Below, piece by piece: positions 1-7,725 of a stretch of DNA of 11,844 nucleotides. Both the position numbers and the translations under genes were made by a program. The notes below the pieces were generated by a model. That model did not search any database and was not told the DNA's origin. It worked only from the letters and a program-made list of their open reading frames with translations. How positions within the stretch are numbered: the stretch's first letter is position 1; the number at the start of each line of letters is the position of its first letter. The stretch comes from an uncultured bacterium (GTDB lineage: Bacteria; Planctomycetota; UBA1135; GCA-002686595). The DNA lies in NCBI GenBank assembly GCA_902826945.1, contig CADEGS010000140.1, forward strand, positions 1 to 11,844, written 5' to 3'.

Positions 1-8
1 CGAGCCCC

Positions 9-1181
9 TCAGTACAGGACGACGAAGCCGCCGTCCGCGCGCGCGAAGGCGGCCGGCAGCGACCAGGCCGGCACCGGCTCGATCGGTGCCGGCGCGCGCG
101 CGAGGATCTCGCCGGCGGCGTCGAGCACGGTCCAGTCGAGCTTCGCCTCGCGCCCATGGCCGACGTCGGCCAGCGCCGCGACGAGCACGCGCCCCTCGGC
201 GTCGCGCGCGAGCGCGGGGTGCTTCAGCTCCGCGCGCCGGCGCACCGGCCCCCAGCCGTCGCTGCCGCTGACCTGGCGCACGACGCGCGCCGTGCGCGCC
301 GGCTCGAGCGCGACGGGCGCCTCCAGCCAGGCGAGCGAGAGCGCGCCCGCGCGCTCCCAGGCGGCCAGCGCGCCGCCGGGCGTCGCGAGCAGGCTCGCGG
401 TCGAGACCGGGCAGCTCGCGGCGCGCCAGACGTCGAGCGCGCGGCTCTCGAAGGTCAGGCCGCCGTCGCGCGAGACCGAGAGCACCATGTCGCGCTCGCC
501 GCCGTAGGCCGAGCGGTAGAGCGCGACCAGCTCGTCTCCCGCGCACGCGAGCGTCACGCGGCAGCACGCGCACGCGCCCGTGCCGAGCGCGGTCGCCAGG
601 CGCTCGGGCTCGAAGGTCGCGCCGTCGTCGAGCGAGCGCGCGACCCACAGGCGCCGGTCGCGCTCGTCCGCGCTCGCGCCGAGCGGCGCCTGCCAGGCGA
701 CCCACACGCGCCCGCTCGCGTCCGCGGCGACGTCGGGGCCGCCGTCGAGCCCGGGGTGCTCGGCGATCGCGTTCCGCGCCGGCTCGAACGTGCCGTCCTC
801 GCGCGAGCGCGCGACGAGGAGCGGCGCCCCGCCGCCCGGCGCGCGCGGCCGCGCGTCCGCCGCGCCCATCCACGCCACGTGCACGCGGCCGCCGCGCCCG
901 AGCGCGAGCCGCGCGCCGCTGACCTGCCCGAGCGCGATCGCGCCCGCGCCGACGACGACGGGCTCCGACCAGCGCTCGCCCTCGTCGCGCGACGCGCGGT
1001 AGAGGATCTCGCCCGAGGCCGGGTCGCCGCGGAAGGTCAGGAGGTGCAGCGCGCCGTCCGGGCCGCGCGCGAGCTGCGGCTGGATCTCGTCCTCTGCGAG
1101 GCGGCGCACCAGGACCTCCGGCGCGCCGCCGCGAGCCGCCGGGGAGAGCAGCGCGACGAGCACGAGCGCGGCCGGGACCAT
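9..1181 (-). CDS. Secreted BNR-repeat (sialidase-fold) protein with CxCC motif
   Basis: This is a complete 390-residue protein, ATG start to TGA stop. Residues 1-18 form a short hydrophobic signal peptide (MVPAALVLVALLSPAARG), so it is probably periplasmic or secreted. The rest is a beta-propeller of the sialidase/BNR type. Asp-box motifs (S-x-D-x-G-x-x-W/F) occur near residues 64-71 (SRDEGERW), 183-190 (SLDDGATF) and 237-244 (SRDGGLTF), with a degenerate one near 126-132. A cysteine cluster C204-x-C206-C207, followed by YR...RDM (222-232) and C257-P, resembles a subgroup annotated as exo-alpha-sialidase, but I see nothing that proves glycosidase activity. The cysteines could bind a metal or form disulfides. 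The start is supported by AAGGGAG three bases upstream. It is divergent from the multiheme cytochrome gene, so a shared redox or copper role is possible but only inferred. Confidence 0.8.
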   Translation of the reverse strand: MVPAALVLVALLSPAARGGAPEVLVRRLAEDEIQPQLARGPDGALHLLTFRGDPASGEILYRASRDEGERWSEPVVVGAGAIALGQVSGARLALGRGGRVHVAWMGAADARPRAPGGGAPLLVARSREDGTFEPARNAIAEHPGLDGGPDVAADASGRVWVAWQAPLGASADERDRRLWVARSLDDGATFEPERLATALGTGACACCRVTLACAGDELVALYRSAYGGERDMVLSVSRDGGLTFESRALDVWRAASCPVSTASLLATPGGALAAWERAGALSLAWLEAPVALEPARTARVVRQVSGSDGWGPVRRRAELKHPALARDAEGRVLVAALADVGHGREAKLDWTVLDAAGEILARAPAPIEPVPAWSLPAAFARADGGFVVLY

Positions 1182-1278
1182 GCGCTCCCTTGTAGCCGCG
1201 TCGCCCTGGAGGAGCGAGCGCCGGACCCCGGAGCGCCCCCGCCGCGCGGGACGCCACGCGGCCCCGCCCCCGACGCGC

Positions 1279-1301
1279 GCCCCTTCTCCTCAAGAAGGGG
1301 C
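1279..1301. other. Perfect 9-bp inverted repeat (hairpin)
   Basis: GCCCCTTCT (1279-1287) and AGAAGGGGC (1293-1301) are exact reverse complements around a 5-nt loop, CCTCA. The element lies about 100 nt upstream of the BNR gene start on the minus strand. It has no following T tract in either direction, so it is not a textbook terminator. It could be a protein-binding palindrome or a leader hairpin in the minus-strand transcript. Confidence 0.5.
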
Positions 1302-1395
1302 CGCGCCGGTCCGATCGAGCCCCCTACGCCGGCGACGCGAGCGGCCCCCACCGCGCTCGCCGTCCCGCCCGCGCATGCCTCCTCGCACCTCCCCA

Positions 1396-1410
1396 GCGGA
1401 CCCTGTCCGC
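1396..1410. promoter_or_regulatory. Palindrome, possible activator site (distal)
   Basis: GCGGAC-CCT-GTCCGC is a perfect 6-bp inverted repeat with a 3-bp centre. Its centre is about 134 bp upstream of the start site predicted from the sigma-54-like promoter at 1511-1526, which is a usual distance for an enhancer-binding activator. The binding protein is unknown, and short GC palindromes arise by chance in DNA of this composition. Confidence 0.35.
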
Positions 1411-1419
1411 CGTTCGACC

Positions 1420-1435
1420 TACGGTCTCGTCCGTA
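1420..1435. promoter_or_regulatory. Palindrome, possible activator site (proximal)
   Basis: TACGG-TCTCGT-CCGTA is a perfect 5-bp inverted repeat with a 6-bp centre, located about 110 bp upstream of the predicted sigma-54 start site and about 25 bp from the distal palindrome. It contains more A/T than its surroundings. The half-sites differ from those of the distal palindrome, so the two may bind different proteins or one may be fortuitous. Confidence 0.35.
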
Positions 1436-1510
1436 AACCGGGCGGGAGCGTGTCCGAAGCGATGCGGCGCCAGCGGCCGCGCGCGCGCCCCGAGGGGGTC
1501 CAGGCGCACT

Positions 1511-1526
1511 CGGCACGCTGCTTGCG
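1511..1526 (+). promoter_or_regulatory. Sigma-54-type (-24/-12) promoter for the multiheme gene
   Basis: CGGCACG-CTGC-TTGCG matches the RpoN consensus TGGCACG-N4-TTGCW at every position except the first base and the final W. The diagnostic GG (1512-1513) and GC (1524-1525) doublets are separated by exactly 10 bases. Predicted transcription would start near 1537, giving a leader of about 86 nt before the ATG at 1623. Sigma-54 promoters need an AAA+ activator bound upstream, and two palindromes occur at suitable distances. No activator gene is in the window. Confidence 0.5.
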
Positions 1527-1622
1527 TCCGGCCGCTGCGCGCGCGAACGGCGCCTCATCCGTTCCGTCCTGTCGCTGCCGGGGGCCCTCTCTCCCCCGCG
1601 CGACTCCATCCGGCTCGAACTC

Positions 1623-4502
1623 ATGCTCCACGCCACCGCTCCGCGTCTCGTTCCCCGCACCGGCTCCTTCCCGCTCGCGCTGACCCTCGCCGCGCTCGGC
1701 CTGCACGGCTGCGACGGCGGCTCGAGCGGCAGCGACACGCTCGCCCGCGGCGACCAGCCGGTGATCGCCGTCCACGCCGACCAGGCCGCCATCGAGTCGG
1801 GCGCGATGTCGATCGACGAGGCGATCGCCAAGGGCAAGGAGCTCTTCGGCGCGAGCTTCAACACGCTCGACGGCGCCGGGCGCCCCGAGGCGACCGGCAC
1901 CGGCGCGGCGCGCGCGCGCCGCGAGGCGCCGCAGAACTTCAACCGCATCTCGGCGCCCGACGCGAACTCCTGCGGCGGCTGCCACAACCTGCCCCTGCTC
2001 GGCGCGGGCGGCGGCAACGTCGCGAACGTGTTCGTGCTCGCGCAGGCGAAGCCGTTCGTGAACTTCGACGGCGGCGAGGGCGACGCGAACATCCCCGACC
2101 TGACGCTCGACACGGTCGGGAACGAGCGCGCCACGATCGGCATGTCGGGCGCGGGCTTCATCGAGCTCCTGGCGCGCGAGATGACCGCCGACCTGCTGGC
2201 GATCCGGGACGACGCCGTGGCGCAGGCGCAGTCCGGCGGCATGGCGGTGACGCTGCCGCTCTCCACGAAAGGCGTGAGCTTCGGCTCGATCACCGGCAAC
2301 CCCGACGGGTCGGTGGACACGGGCGCGGTCGTCGGCGTGGACGCGAACCTGATCGTGAAGCCCTTCCACCAGAAGGGCGTCGTCGTGTCGCTGCGCGACT
2401 TCACGAACAACGCGATGAACCACCACCACGGCATGCAGACCAGCGAGCGCTTCGGCGCCGGCGTGGACCACGACAAGGACGGCCTGGCCGACGAGCTCAC
2501 GGTCGGCGACGTCACGGCCACCGTGCTGTTCCAGGCCACGCTGCCCGCGCCGGGCCGCGTGCTGCCGAACGACGGCTCGGCGCTGCTGGCCGTGGCGAAC
2601 GGCGAGACGCTCTTCGGCGACATCGGCTGCGCGGTGTGCCACAAGCCCGAGCTCGTGCTCGACGACCCGGTCTTCTCCGAGCCGAGCCCCTACAACCCCC
2701 CGGGCGACCTGAGCCTGGCCGACGTGAACGGCATGCCGGTGCTCGTCGACCTGACCGCCGCGGGGCCGGGGCCGCACCTCCCGCGCCAGCAGGACGGCAG
2801 CGTGCGCGTGCAGGCCTTCACCGACCTCAAGCGCCACGACATGGGGCCCGACCTGGCCGAGCCGCTGGTGCAGGCCGGCGTGGCGGGCAACCTGTTCCTG
2901 ACCAAGAAGCTGTGGGGCATGGCGAACGAGCCGCCCTTCATGCACCACGGCCGCGCGCTCACGATCGCCGAGGCGATCCTGATGCACGGCGGCGAGGCGC
3001 AGGCCGCGCGCGACGCGTTCGACGGCCTGACCCAGCAGGAGCAGGACGACGTCGTGGCGTTCCTGAAGACGCTCCAGGTCCTGCCCGAGGACGCGCCCTC
3101 GAACACGATGCTGGCGCCCTTCTCGGGCATCGTCGGCGACGAGCCGGCCGTGCTCGCGCACGTGGACCAGGACGCGGTGGACGCCGGCGCGTACTCGGCC
3201 GAGGCGCTGTTCGAGCTCGGCAAGGTGCTCTTCCGCGCCGAGTTCAACACGCTCGACGGCGCCGGGCGGCCGGAGACGACCGGCACCGGCGCGCAGCGCA
3301 CGCGCGAGGACGCGCCGCACAACTTCAACCGTATCTCGGCGCCCGACTCGGGCTCGTGCGTGGCCTGCCACGGCCTCCCGCGCTCCGGCGGCGGCGGCGA
3401 CAACGTCGCCAACGTGTTCGTGCTCGGCCAGGCCTTCCCGTTCGTGAACTTCGACGAGGCCGAGGGGGACGACTTCCAGCTCCACACGCTCGACAGCGTC
3501 GCCAACGAGCGCGCCACGATCGGCATGTTCGGCGCCGGCTACATCGAGCTCCTGGCGCGCGAGATGACCGTCGAGCTGCAGGCCGTGCGCGCCGACGCGA
3601 TCGCCCAGGCCATGTCCGGCGGCTCGCCCGTGACGCTGCCGCTCCTCGCCAAGGGCGTGGGCTTCGGCACGATCACCGGCAACCCCGACGGCAGCCACGA
3701 CGCGAGCGGCGTCGTCGGCGTGGACACGAGCCTGGTCGTGAAACCCTTCCACCAGAAGGGCGTGGTGGTCTCGCTGCGCGAGTTCTCGAACAACGCGATG
3801 AACCACCACCACGGCATGCAGTCCGCCGAGCGCTTCGGGGCTGCCACCGACCACGACCAGGACGGCGCGTTCGACGAGCTGAGCGTGGGCGACATCACGG
3901 CCGTGACGCTCTACCAGGCGCTGCTGGCCGCGCCGGGCCGCGTGCTGCCCGCCGACGCGCGTCGCCGCCGCGCGGTGGACGCGGGCGAGGAGCTCTTCGC
4001 GTCGGTCGGCTGCGCGACGTGCCACGTGCCCTCGCTCGTGCTCGACGACCCGGTCTTCACCGAGCCCAACCCCTTCAACCCGGCCGGCAACCTGCTGCCC
4101 GCCGACCTGGCGCCGGCGCAGCCCTTCGCCGTGGACCTGACCACGCACGGCATCGGCCCGCGCCTGCCGCGCGAGGCGGACGACACGGTGCTCGTGCCGG
4201 CCTACACCGACCTGAAGCGCCACGACATGGGGCCCGACCTGGCCGAGCCCAGGGTGCAGGCCGGCGTGGCGGGCAACCTGTTCCTGACCAAGAAGCTGTG
4301 GGGCATGGCGAACGAGCCGCCCTTCATGCATCACGGCCGCGCGCTCACGATCGACGAGGCGATCCGCATGCACGGCGGCGAGGCGCAGGCCGTGCGCGAC
4401 GCCTACGTCGCGCTCTCCGACGAGGAGCAGAAGGAGATCGTCGACTTCCTGAAGACCTTGCAGGTGCTGCCCGAGAACAGCCCCCTCGAGGTCGTCCAGT
4501 AG
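1623..4502 (+). CDS. Tandem-duplicated di-heme oxidoreductase lipoprotein (four heme c sites)
   Basis: This 959-residue protein consists of two homologous di-heme units of the MauG/bacterial cytochrome c peroxidase/DHOR (DUF1111-like) type. The N-terminus has a basic and hydrophobic signal ending in a lipobox-like L-H-G-C with the lipid cysteine at C30, so it is probably a membrane-anchored periplasmic lipoprotein. Heme c motifs are CGGCH (117-121) and CAVCH (336-340) in unit 1, and CVACH (579-583) and CATCH (797-801) in unit 2. Each unit also keeps NNAMNHHHGMQ between the hemes and RHDMGPDL plus LWGMANEPPFMHHGRAL after the second heme. These offer His and Met residues as candidate distal ligands. 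Units of this family are usually about 400-500 residues, so a double unit is unusual. The likely chemistry is periplasmic electron transfer coupled to peroxide reduction or substrate oxidation, with unknown substrate. The start has no clear Shine-Dalgarno sequence, but it gives a sensible signal sequence. Confidence 0.88.
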   Translation: MLHATAPRLVPRTGSFPLALTLAALGLHGCDGGSSGSDTLARGDQPVIAVHADQAAIESGAMSIDEAIAKGKELFGASFNTLDGAGRPEATGTGAARARREAPQNFNRISAPDANSCGGCHNLPLLGAGGGNVANVFVLAQAKPFVNFDGGEGDANIPDLTLDTVGNERATIGMSGAGFIELLAREMTADLLAIRDDAVAQAQSGGMAVTLPLSTKGVSFGSITGNPDGSVDTGAVVGVDANLIVKPFHQKGVVVSLRDFTNNAMNHHHGMQTSERFGAGVDHDKDGLADELTVGDVTATVLFQATLPAPGRVLPNDGSALLAVANGETLFGDIGCAVCHKPELVLDDPVFSEPSPYNPPGDLSLADVNGMPVLVDLTAAGPGPHLPRQQDGSVRVQAFTDLKRHDMGPDLAEPLVQAGVAGNLFLTKKLWGMANEPPFMHHGRALTIAEAILMHGGEAQAARDAFDGLTQQEQDDVVAFLKTLQVLPEDAPSNTMLAPFSGIVGDEPAVLAHVDQDAVDAGAYSAEALFELGKVLFRAEFNTLDGAGRPETTGTGAQRTREDAPHNFNRISAPDSGSCVACHGLPRSGGGGDNVANVFVLGQAFPFVNFDEAEGDDFQLHTLDSVANERATIGMFGAGYIELLAREMTVELQAVRADAIAQAMSGGSPVTLPLLAKGVGFGTITGNPDGSHDASGVVGVDTSLVVKPFHQKGVVVSLREFSNNAMNHHHGMQSAERFGAATDHDQDGAFDELSVGDITAVTLYQALLAAPGRVLPADARRRRAVDAGEELFASVGCATCHVPSLVLDDPVFTEPNPFNPAGNLLPADLAPAQPFAVDLTTHGIGPRLPREADDTVLVPAYTDLKRHDMGPDLAEPRVQAGVAGNLFLTKKLWGMANEPPFMHHGRALTIDEAIRMHGGEAQAVRDAYVALSDEEQKEIVDFLKTLQVLPENSPLEVVQ
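1773..3089 (+). repeat. Di-heme unit, copy 1 of an in-gene tandem repeat
   Basis: This is the first copy of the duplicated segment, encoding residues from H51 (HADQ) to the E of LKTLQVLPE (about 489). It aligns with 3159-4475 at an offset of 1386 nt (462 codons) at both ends and at the first heme site. The offset is 1383 nt at the second heme site, so compensating one-codon indels lie between. Both of its heme-binding motifs are intact. Confidence 0.9.
3159..4475 (+). repeat. Di-heme unit, copy 2 of an in-gene tandem repeat
   Basis: This is the second copy, from HVDQ (residue 513) to the E of LKTLQVLPE (about 951), joined to copy 1 by a linker of about 23 residues. Its C-terminal part is nearly identical at DNA level to copy 1: 2867-2944 and 4253-4330 are the same over 78 consecutive bases. 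Both of its heme motifs are intact, so there is no sign of decay. Confidence 0.9.
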
Positions 4503-4512
4503 CGCGAACCGC

Positions 4513-4545
4513 GGCCCGCGACCCGGGCTTCCCCGGGCGCGGGCC
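4513..4545. terminator. GC-rich hairpin between convergent genes
   Basis: GGCCCGCG-A-CCCGGG (4513-4527) pairs with CCCGGGCGCGGGCC (4532-4545), giving a 14-bp stem with one bulged A and a 4-nt loop (CTTC). It starts 10 nt after the multiheme gene stop and lies 32 nt beyond the end of the minus-strand permease gene, so it could end transcripts from both directions. There is no T tract on either side, so intrinsic termination would rely on the stem alone, or the hairpin may act as a 3'-end stabiliser. Confidence 0.6.
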
Positions 4546-4577
4546 CTGCGCGCCCCTCCCGCGCGCCGCGCCTCCCG

Positions 4578-5774
4578 TCACTCGGCCCGCAGCGCCTCGA
4601 TCGGGTCGAGCCGCGCCGCGCGCCGCGCCGGCAGCACGCCGGCGGCGAGCCCGGTCGCGAGGCTGACCCCGAGCGCCGCCGCCACGTACTCCGGCGGCGT
4701 CGCCAGCGGCAGCCCGGGCACGAGCGCGCGCACCAGGCCCGAGACGAGCCAGCCGGTCGCCAGGCCCGCGCCGCCGCCCAGGAGCCCGAGCGCGACCGCC
4801 TCGGCCAGGAACAGCCACAGCACCTGGCGCCGCGTCGCGCCCAGCGCGCGCAAGAGGCCGATCTCCGCCGTGCGCTCGCCGACGGCGATCCACATCATCG
4901 TCAGGATCCCGATCGCGCCGACGACGAGCGAGATGCCGCCGATCGCCCCCACCGCGGTCGTGATCACGTCCATCACGTTGCCGAAGACGTCGAGCATCGC
5001 CTCCTGCGTCGTGATCGTGAAGTCCTCGCGGCCGGCGTGGCGCTCGGTCAGCGTGCGCCGGATCCCGGCCACGAGCGGCGCGAGCTGGTCCGCGCGCTCG
5101 TAGGTGACGTCCACCTCGTTCAGCTCGTCCTTGCCGAAGATCGCGAGCGCGGTGGCGACCGGCACGTAGGCCGAGTCGTCGATGTCGATGCCCAGGAACT
5201 GCCCCTTGGGCGCCATCACGCCGATCACGCGCAGGCGCGTGCCGCCGATGCGCACCCAGGCGCCGAGCGCGTTCTCGTCCTCGAACAGCTCGCGCGCCAG
5301 CGTCGGCCCGAGCACCGCCAGCGGGCTGCCGCGGCGCGGGTCGCCGGGCGGCAGGAACGCGCCGATCCCCAGCGGGAAGCGCCAGGTCTCGGGCATGTCG
5401 GACGTCACGCCGTAGACGTACACGCTGCGCCCGCGCTCGGCCGCCTCGACGCGCGCCTGGCCGTACACGATCGGCATCACCGTGCGCGCCCCGGGCAAGC
5501 GCGCGAGCACGCCGGCGTCGTCGAGCGTCAGGGGCTGCGTCGTGCCGCCCAGGACGCCCGGGATGCCGAAGGTCTCGGTCTTGCCCGGGTTGACGGCGAC
5601 GATGTTCGTGCCGAACTGCGTGAACTGCCCCATCACGTAGCGGCGGGTGCCCTCGCCCATCGCGGTGAGCAGCATCACGGCCGCGATCCCGATCGCGATC
5701 CCGAGCACCGAGAGCGCGGTGCGCAGCCGGTGACCGCGCAGCGCGCCGACGCACAGCTCGAGGAGGTCGCGCAC
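4578..5774 (-). CDS. MacB-type ABC transporter permease (second of a pair)
   Basis: This 398-residue inner-membrane protein has the MacB layout. TM1 is near residues 20-39, followed by a periplasmic core domain (about 45-260) and three C-terminal helices of the FtsX-like domain (about 270-298, 318-346, 362-384). Family signatures are GTNIVAVNPGK (55-65), ERTAEIGLLRALGATRRQV (300-318) and the terminal PARRAARLDPIEALR. It starts at GTG 5774, 8 nt after the stop of the preceding permease. An upstream-extended reading would only run into the other permease in a wrong frame. It is paralogous to that neighbour along its whole length, and the two probably form a heterodimer energised by the ATPase encoded two genes upstream. 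It is the last gene of the operon, facing the hairpin at 4513-4545. Confidence 0.87.
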   Translation of the reverse strand: MRDLLELCVGALRGHRLRTALSVLGIAIGIAAVMLLTAMGEGTRRYVMGQFTQFGTNIVAVNPGKTETFGIPGVLGGTTQPLTLDDAGVLARLPGARTVMPIVYGQARVEAAERGRSVYVYGVTSDMPETWRFPLGIGAFLPPGDPRRGSPLAVLGPTLARELFEDENALGAWVRIGGTRLRVIGVMAPKGQFLGIDIDDSAYVPVATALAIFGKDELNEVDVTYERADQLAPLVAGIRRTLTERHAGREDFTITTQEAMLDVFGNVMDVITTAVGAIGGISLVVGAIGILTMMWIAVGERTAEIGLLRALGATRRQVLWLFLAEAVALGLLGGGAGLATGWLVSGLVRALVPGLPLATPPEYVAAALGVSLATGLAAGVLPARRAARLDPIEALRAE

Positions 5775-5782
5775 GCCGCCGC

Positions 5783-6981
5783 TCAGCGCTTCTGCAGCGC
5801 CAGCACGGGGTCCAGGCGGCTGGCGCGGCTGGCGGGCAGCACGCCGAACACCGCGCCGACGACGAGCGAGGTCGCGAGCGCCGCCGCGACCGCCCAGGCC
5901 GGCGCGGCCGCCGGAAAGCTCGGGAACCACAGCGCGAGCAGGCGCTCCGCCACCCACGAGAGCGCCAGCCCCGTCAGGCCGCCGGCGCAGGAGAGCAGCA
6001 CCGCCTCGACCACGAACAGCGCGCGCACGTCGCCGCGGCGCGCGCCCAGCGCGCGCAGCAGCCCGACCTCGGAGGCGCGGTCGGAGACCGACACGAGCAT
6101 CACGTTCATGATCCCGATGCCCGCCACCGAGAGCGACACGGCCGCGATGCCCGCGATCACGAGCGTCAGCACGGCCAGGATCGACTCCAGGCCGCCCGAG
6201 ACCGAGTCCTGCGTGATGCAGGTCACGTCCTCCTCGTCGTGGCGCTCGGTCAGGAGCGCCACGACGCGCGCGCGCGCGCGGTCGAGCTCGCCGTGCGCGC
6301 CCACCTGCACCAGGATGCGGAAGAGCGAGCTCTCGTCGAACAGGCGCATGGCCGAGGCCACGGGCACGATCGCGAGGTCGTCCATGTCGAGGCCGAGCTG
6401 CATGCCGCGCGGCGCCAGCACGCCGACCACGCGCACGCGCGCGTCGCCCACGCGCACGACGCCGCCGAGCGGGTTCTCGGCCGGGAAGAGCTCGCGCGCG
6501 AGCTTGCTGCCGAGCACGACGACGGGGTCGGAGCGCTCCCACTCCAGGCGCGGCAGGAACGAGCCGGCCGCCAGCGCGAGCCGGCGTGCCTCGAGGAAGT
6601 CGGCGCTCGTGCCGATCACGATCACCTGCCGGCCGCGCTCGGCGTGCGAGACGGTCTCGTTGCCGAGCGCGATCGGCACGACCAGCTCGGCCTGCGCCAC
6701 GTCGCGCTGCAGCGCGCGCGCGTCGGCCAGCGTCAGGTCGTTCGGCGCGCCGCCCAGCCCGGGCAGCGCGCCCGAGGTCTCGACCTTGCCGGGCAGGACG
6801 ATCAGGAGGTTCGTGCCCAGCGCCTCGAACTGCCCGCCGACGTAGCGCCGCGCGCCCTCGCCCAGCGCCGTCAGCACCACCACCGCCAGCACCCCGATCG
6901 CGACGCCCAGCAGGCTGAGCGCCGAGCGCAGGCGGTGCTTGAGCAGCGCGCCCCAGGCCATGCCGACGACGTCGGCGGCCC

Positions 6982-6985
<4 letters not shown>
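5783..6985 (-). CDS. MacB-type ABC transporter permease (first of a pair)
   Basis: This 400-residue inner-membrane protein has TM1 near residues 22-42, a large periplasmic core domain (about 45-260) and an FtsX-like C-terminal domain with helices near 268-298, 322-348 and 362-384. Typical MacB motifs are GTNLLIVLPGK (57-67), GIMNVMLVSVSDRASEVGLL (291-310) followed by RALGARRGD, and PASRASRLDPVLAL near the end. The GTG start (6985-6983) overlaps the TGA of the ATPase gene in a GTGA, which suggests translational coupling. It carries no ATPase domain, unlike E. coli MacB, where ATPase and permease are fused. The separate-subunit layout resembles Lol- or Ykn-type systems. The exported substrate is unknown. 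Confidence 0.87.

Positions 6986-7721
<736 letters not shown>

Positions 7722-7725
<4 letters not shown>

Larger units (their letters stand above)
1182..1622. promoter_or_regulatory. Divergent intergenic control region
   Basis: These 441 bases separate the starts of the minus-strand BNR protein and the plus-strand multiheme lipoprotein, and no convincing gene lies in them. They contain a 9-bp hairpin (1279-1301), two palindromes (1396-1410 and 1420-1435), a sigma-54-like promoter (1511-1526) and a weaker GC hairpin (CGGGGG 1579-1584 with CCCCCG 1593-1598, 8-nt loop) about 25 nt before the cytochrome start. No clear sigma-70 promoter was seen for either gene. The cytochrome start has no obvious Shine-Dalgarno sequence, whereas the BNR gene has AAGGGAG. 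Confidence 0.6.

Noticed and set aside
1579..1598. Six-bp GC hairpin just before the multiheme start as a riboswitch or attenuator
   Set aside because: The stem is short with an 8-nt loop, and no conserved aptamer pattern is visible. Stems like this are frequent in DNA of this composition.
1419..4373. Very long open frame antisense to the multiheme gene (minus strand, 984 codons)
   Set aside because: Its product is low-complexity in Arg, Ala, Val and His, with no recognisable domain. It mirrors the strongly supported cytochrome frame, a common artefact when third codon positions are nearly all G or C.
2636..4666. Plus-strand open frame overlapping the second heme unit and running past its stop
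   Set aside because: It is an out-of-frame Arg/Ala/Gly-rich product with no motif. The heme-containing frame explains the same bases.
4578..6542. Apparent 654-codon fusion of permease 2 with upstream sequence
   Set aside because: The upstream part is an out-of-frame reading of permease 1. The GTG at 5774 starts a complete 398-residue MacB-type permease directly after the neighbour's stop.
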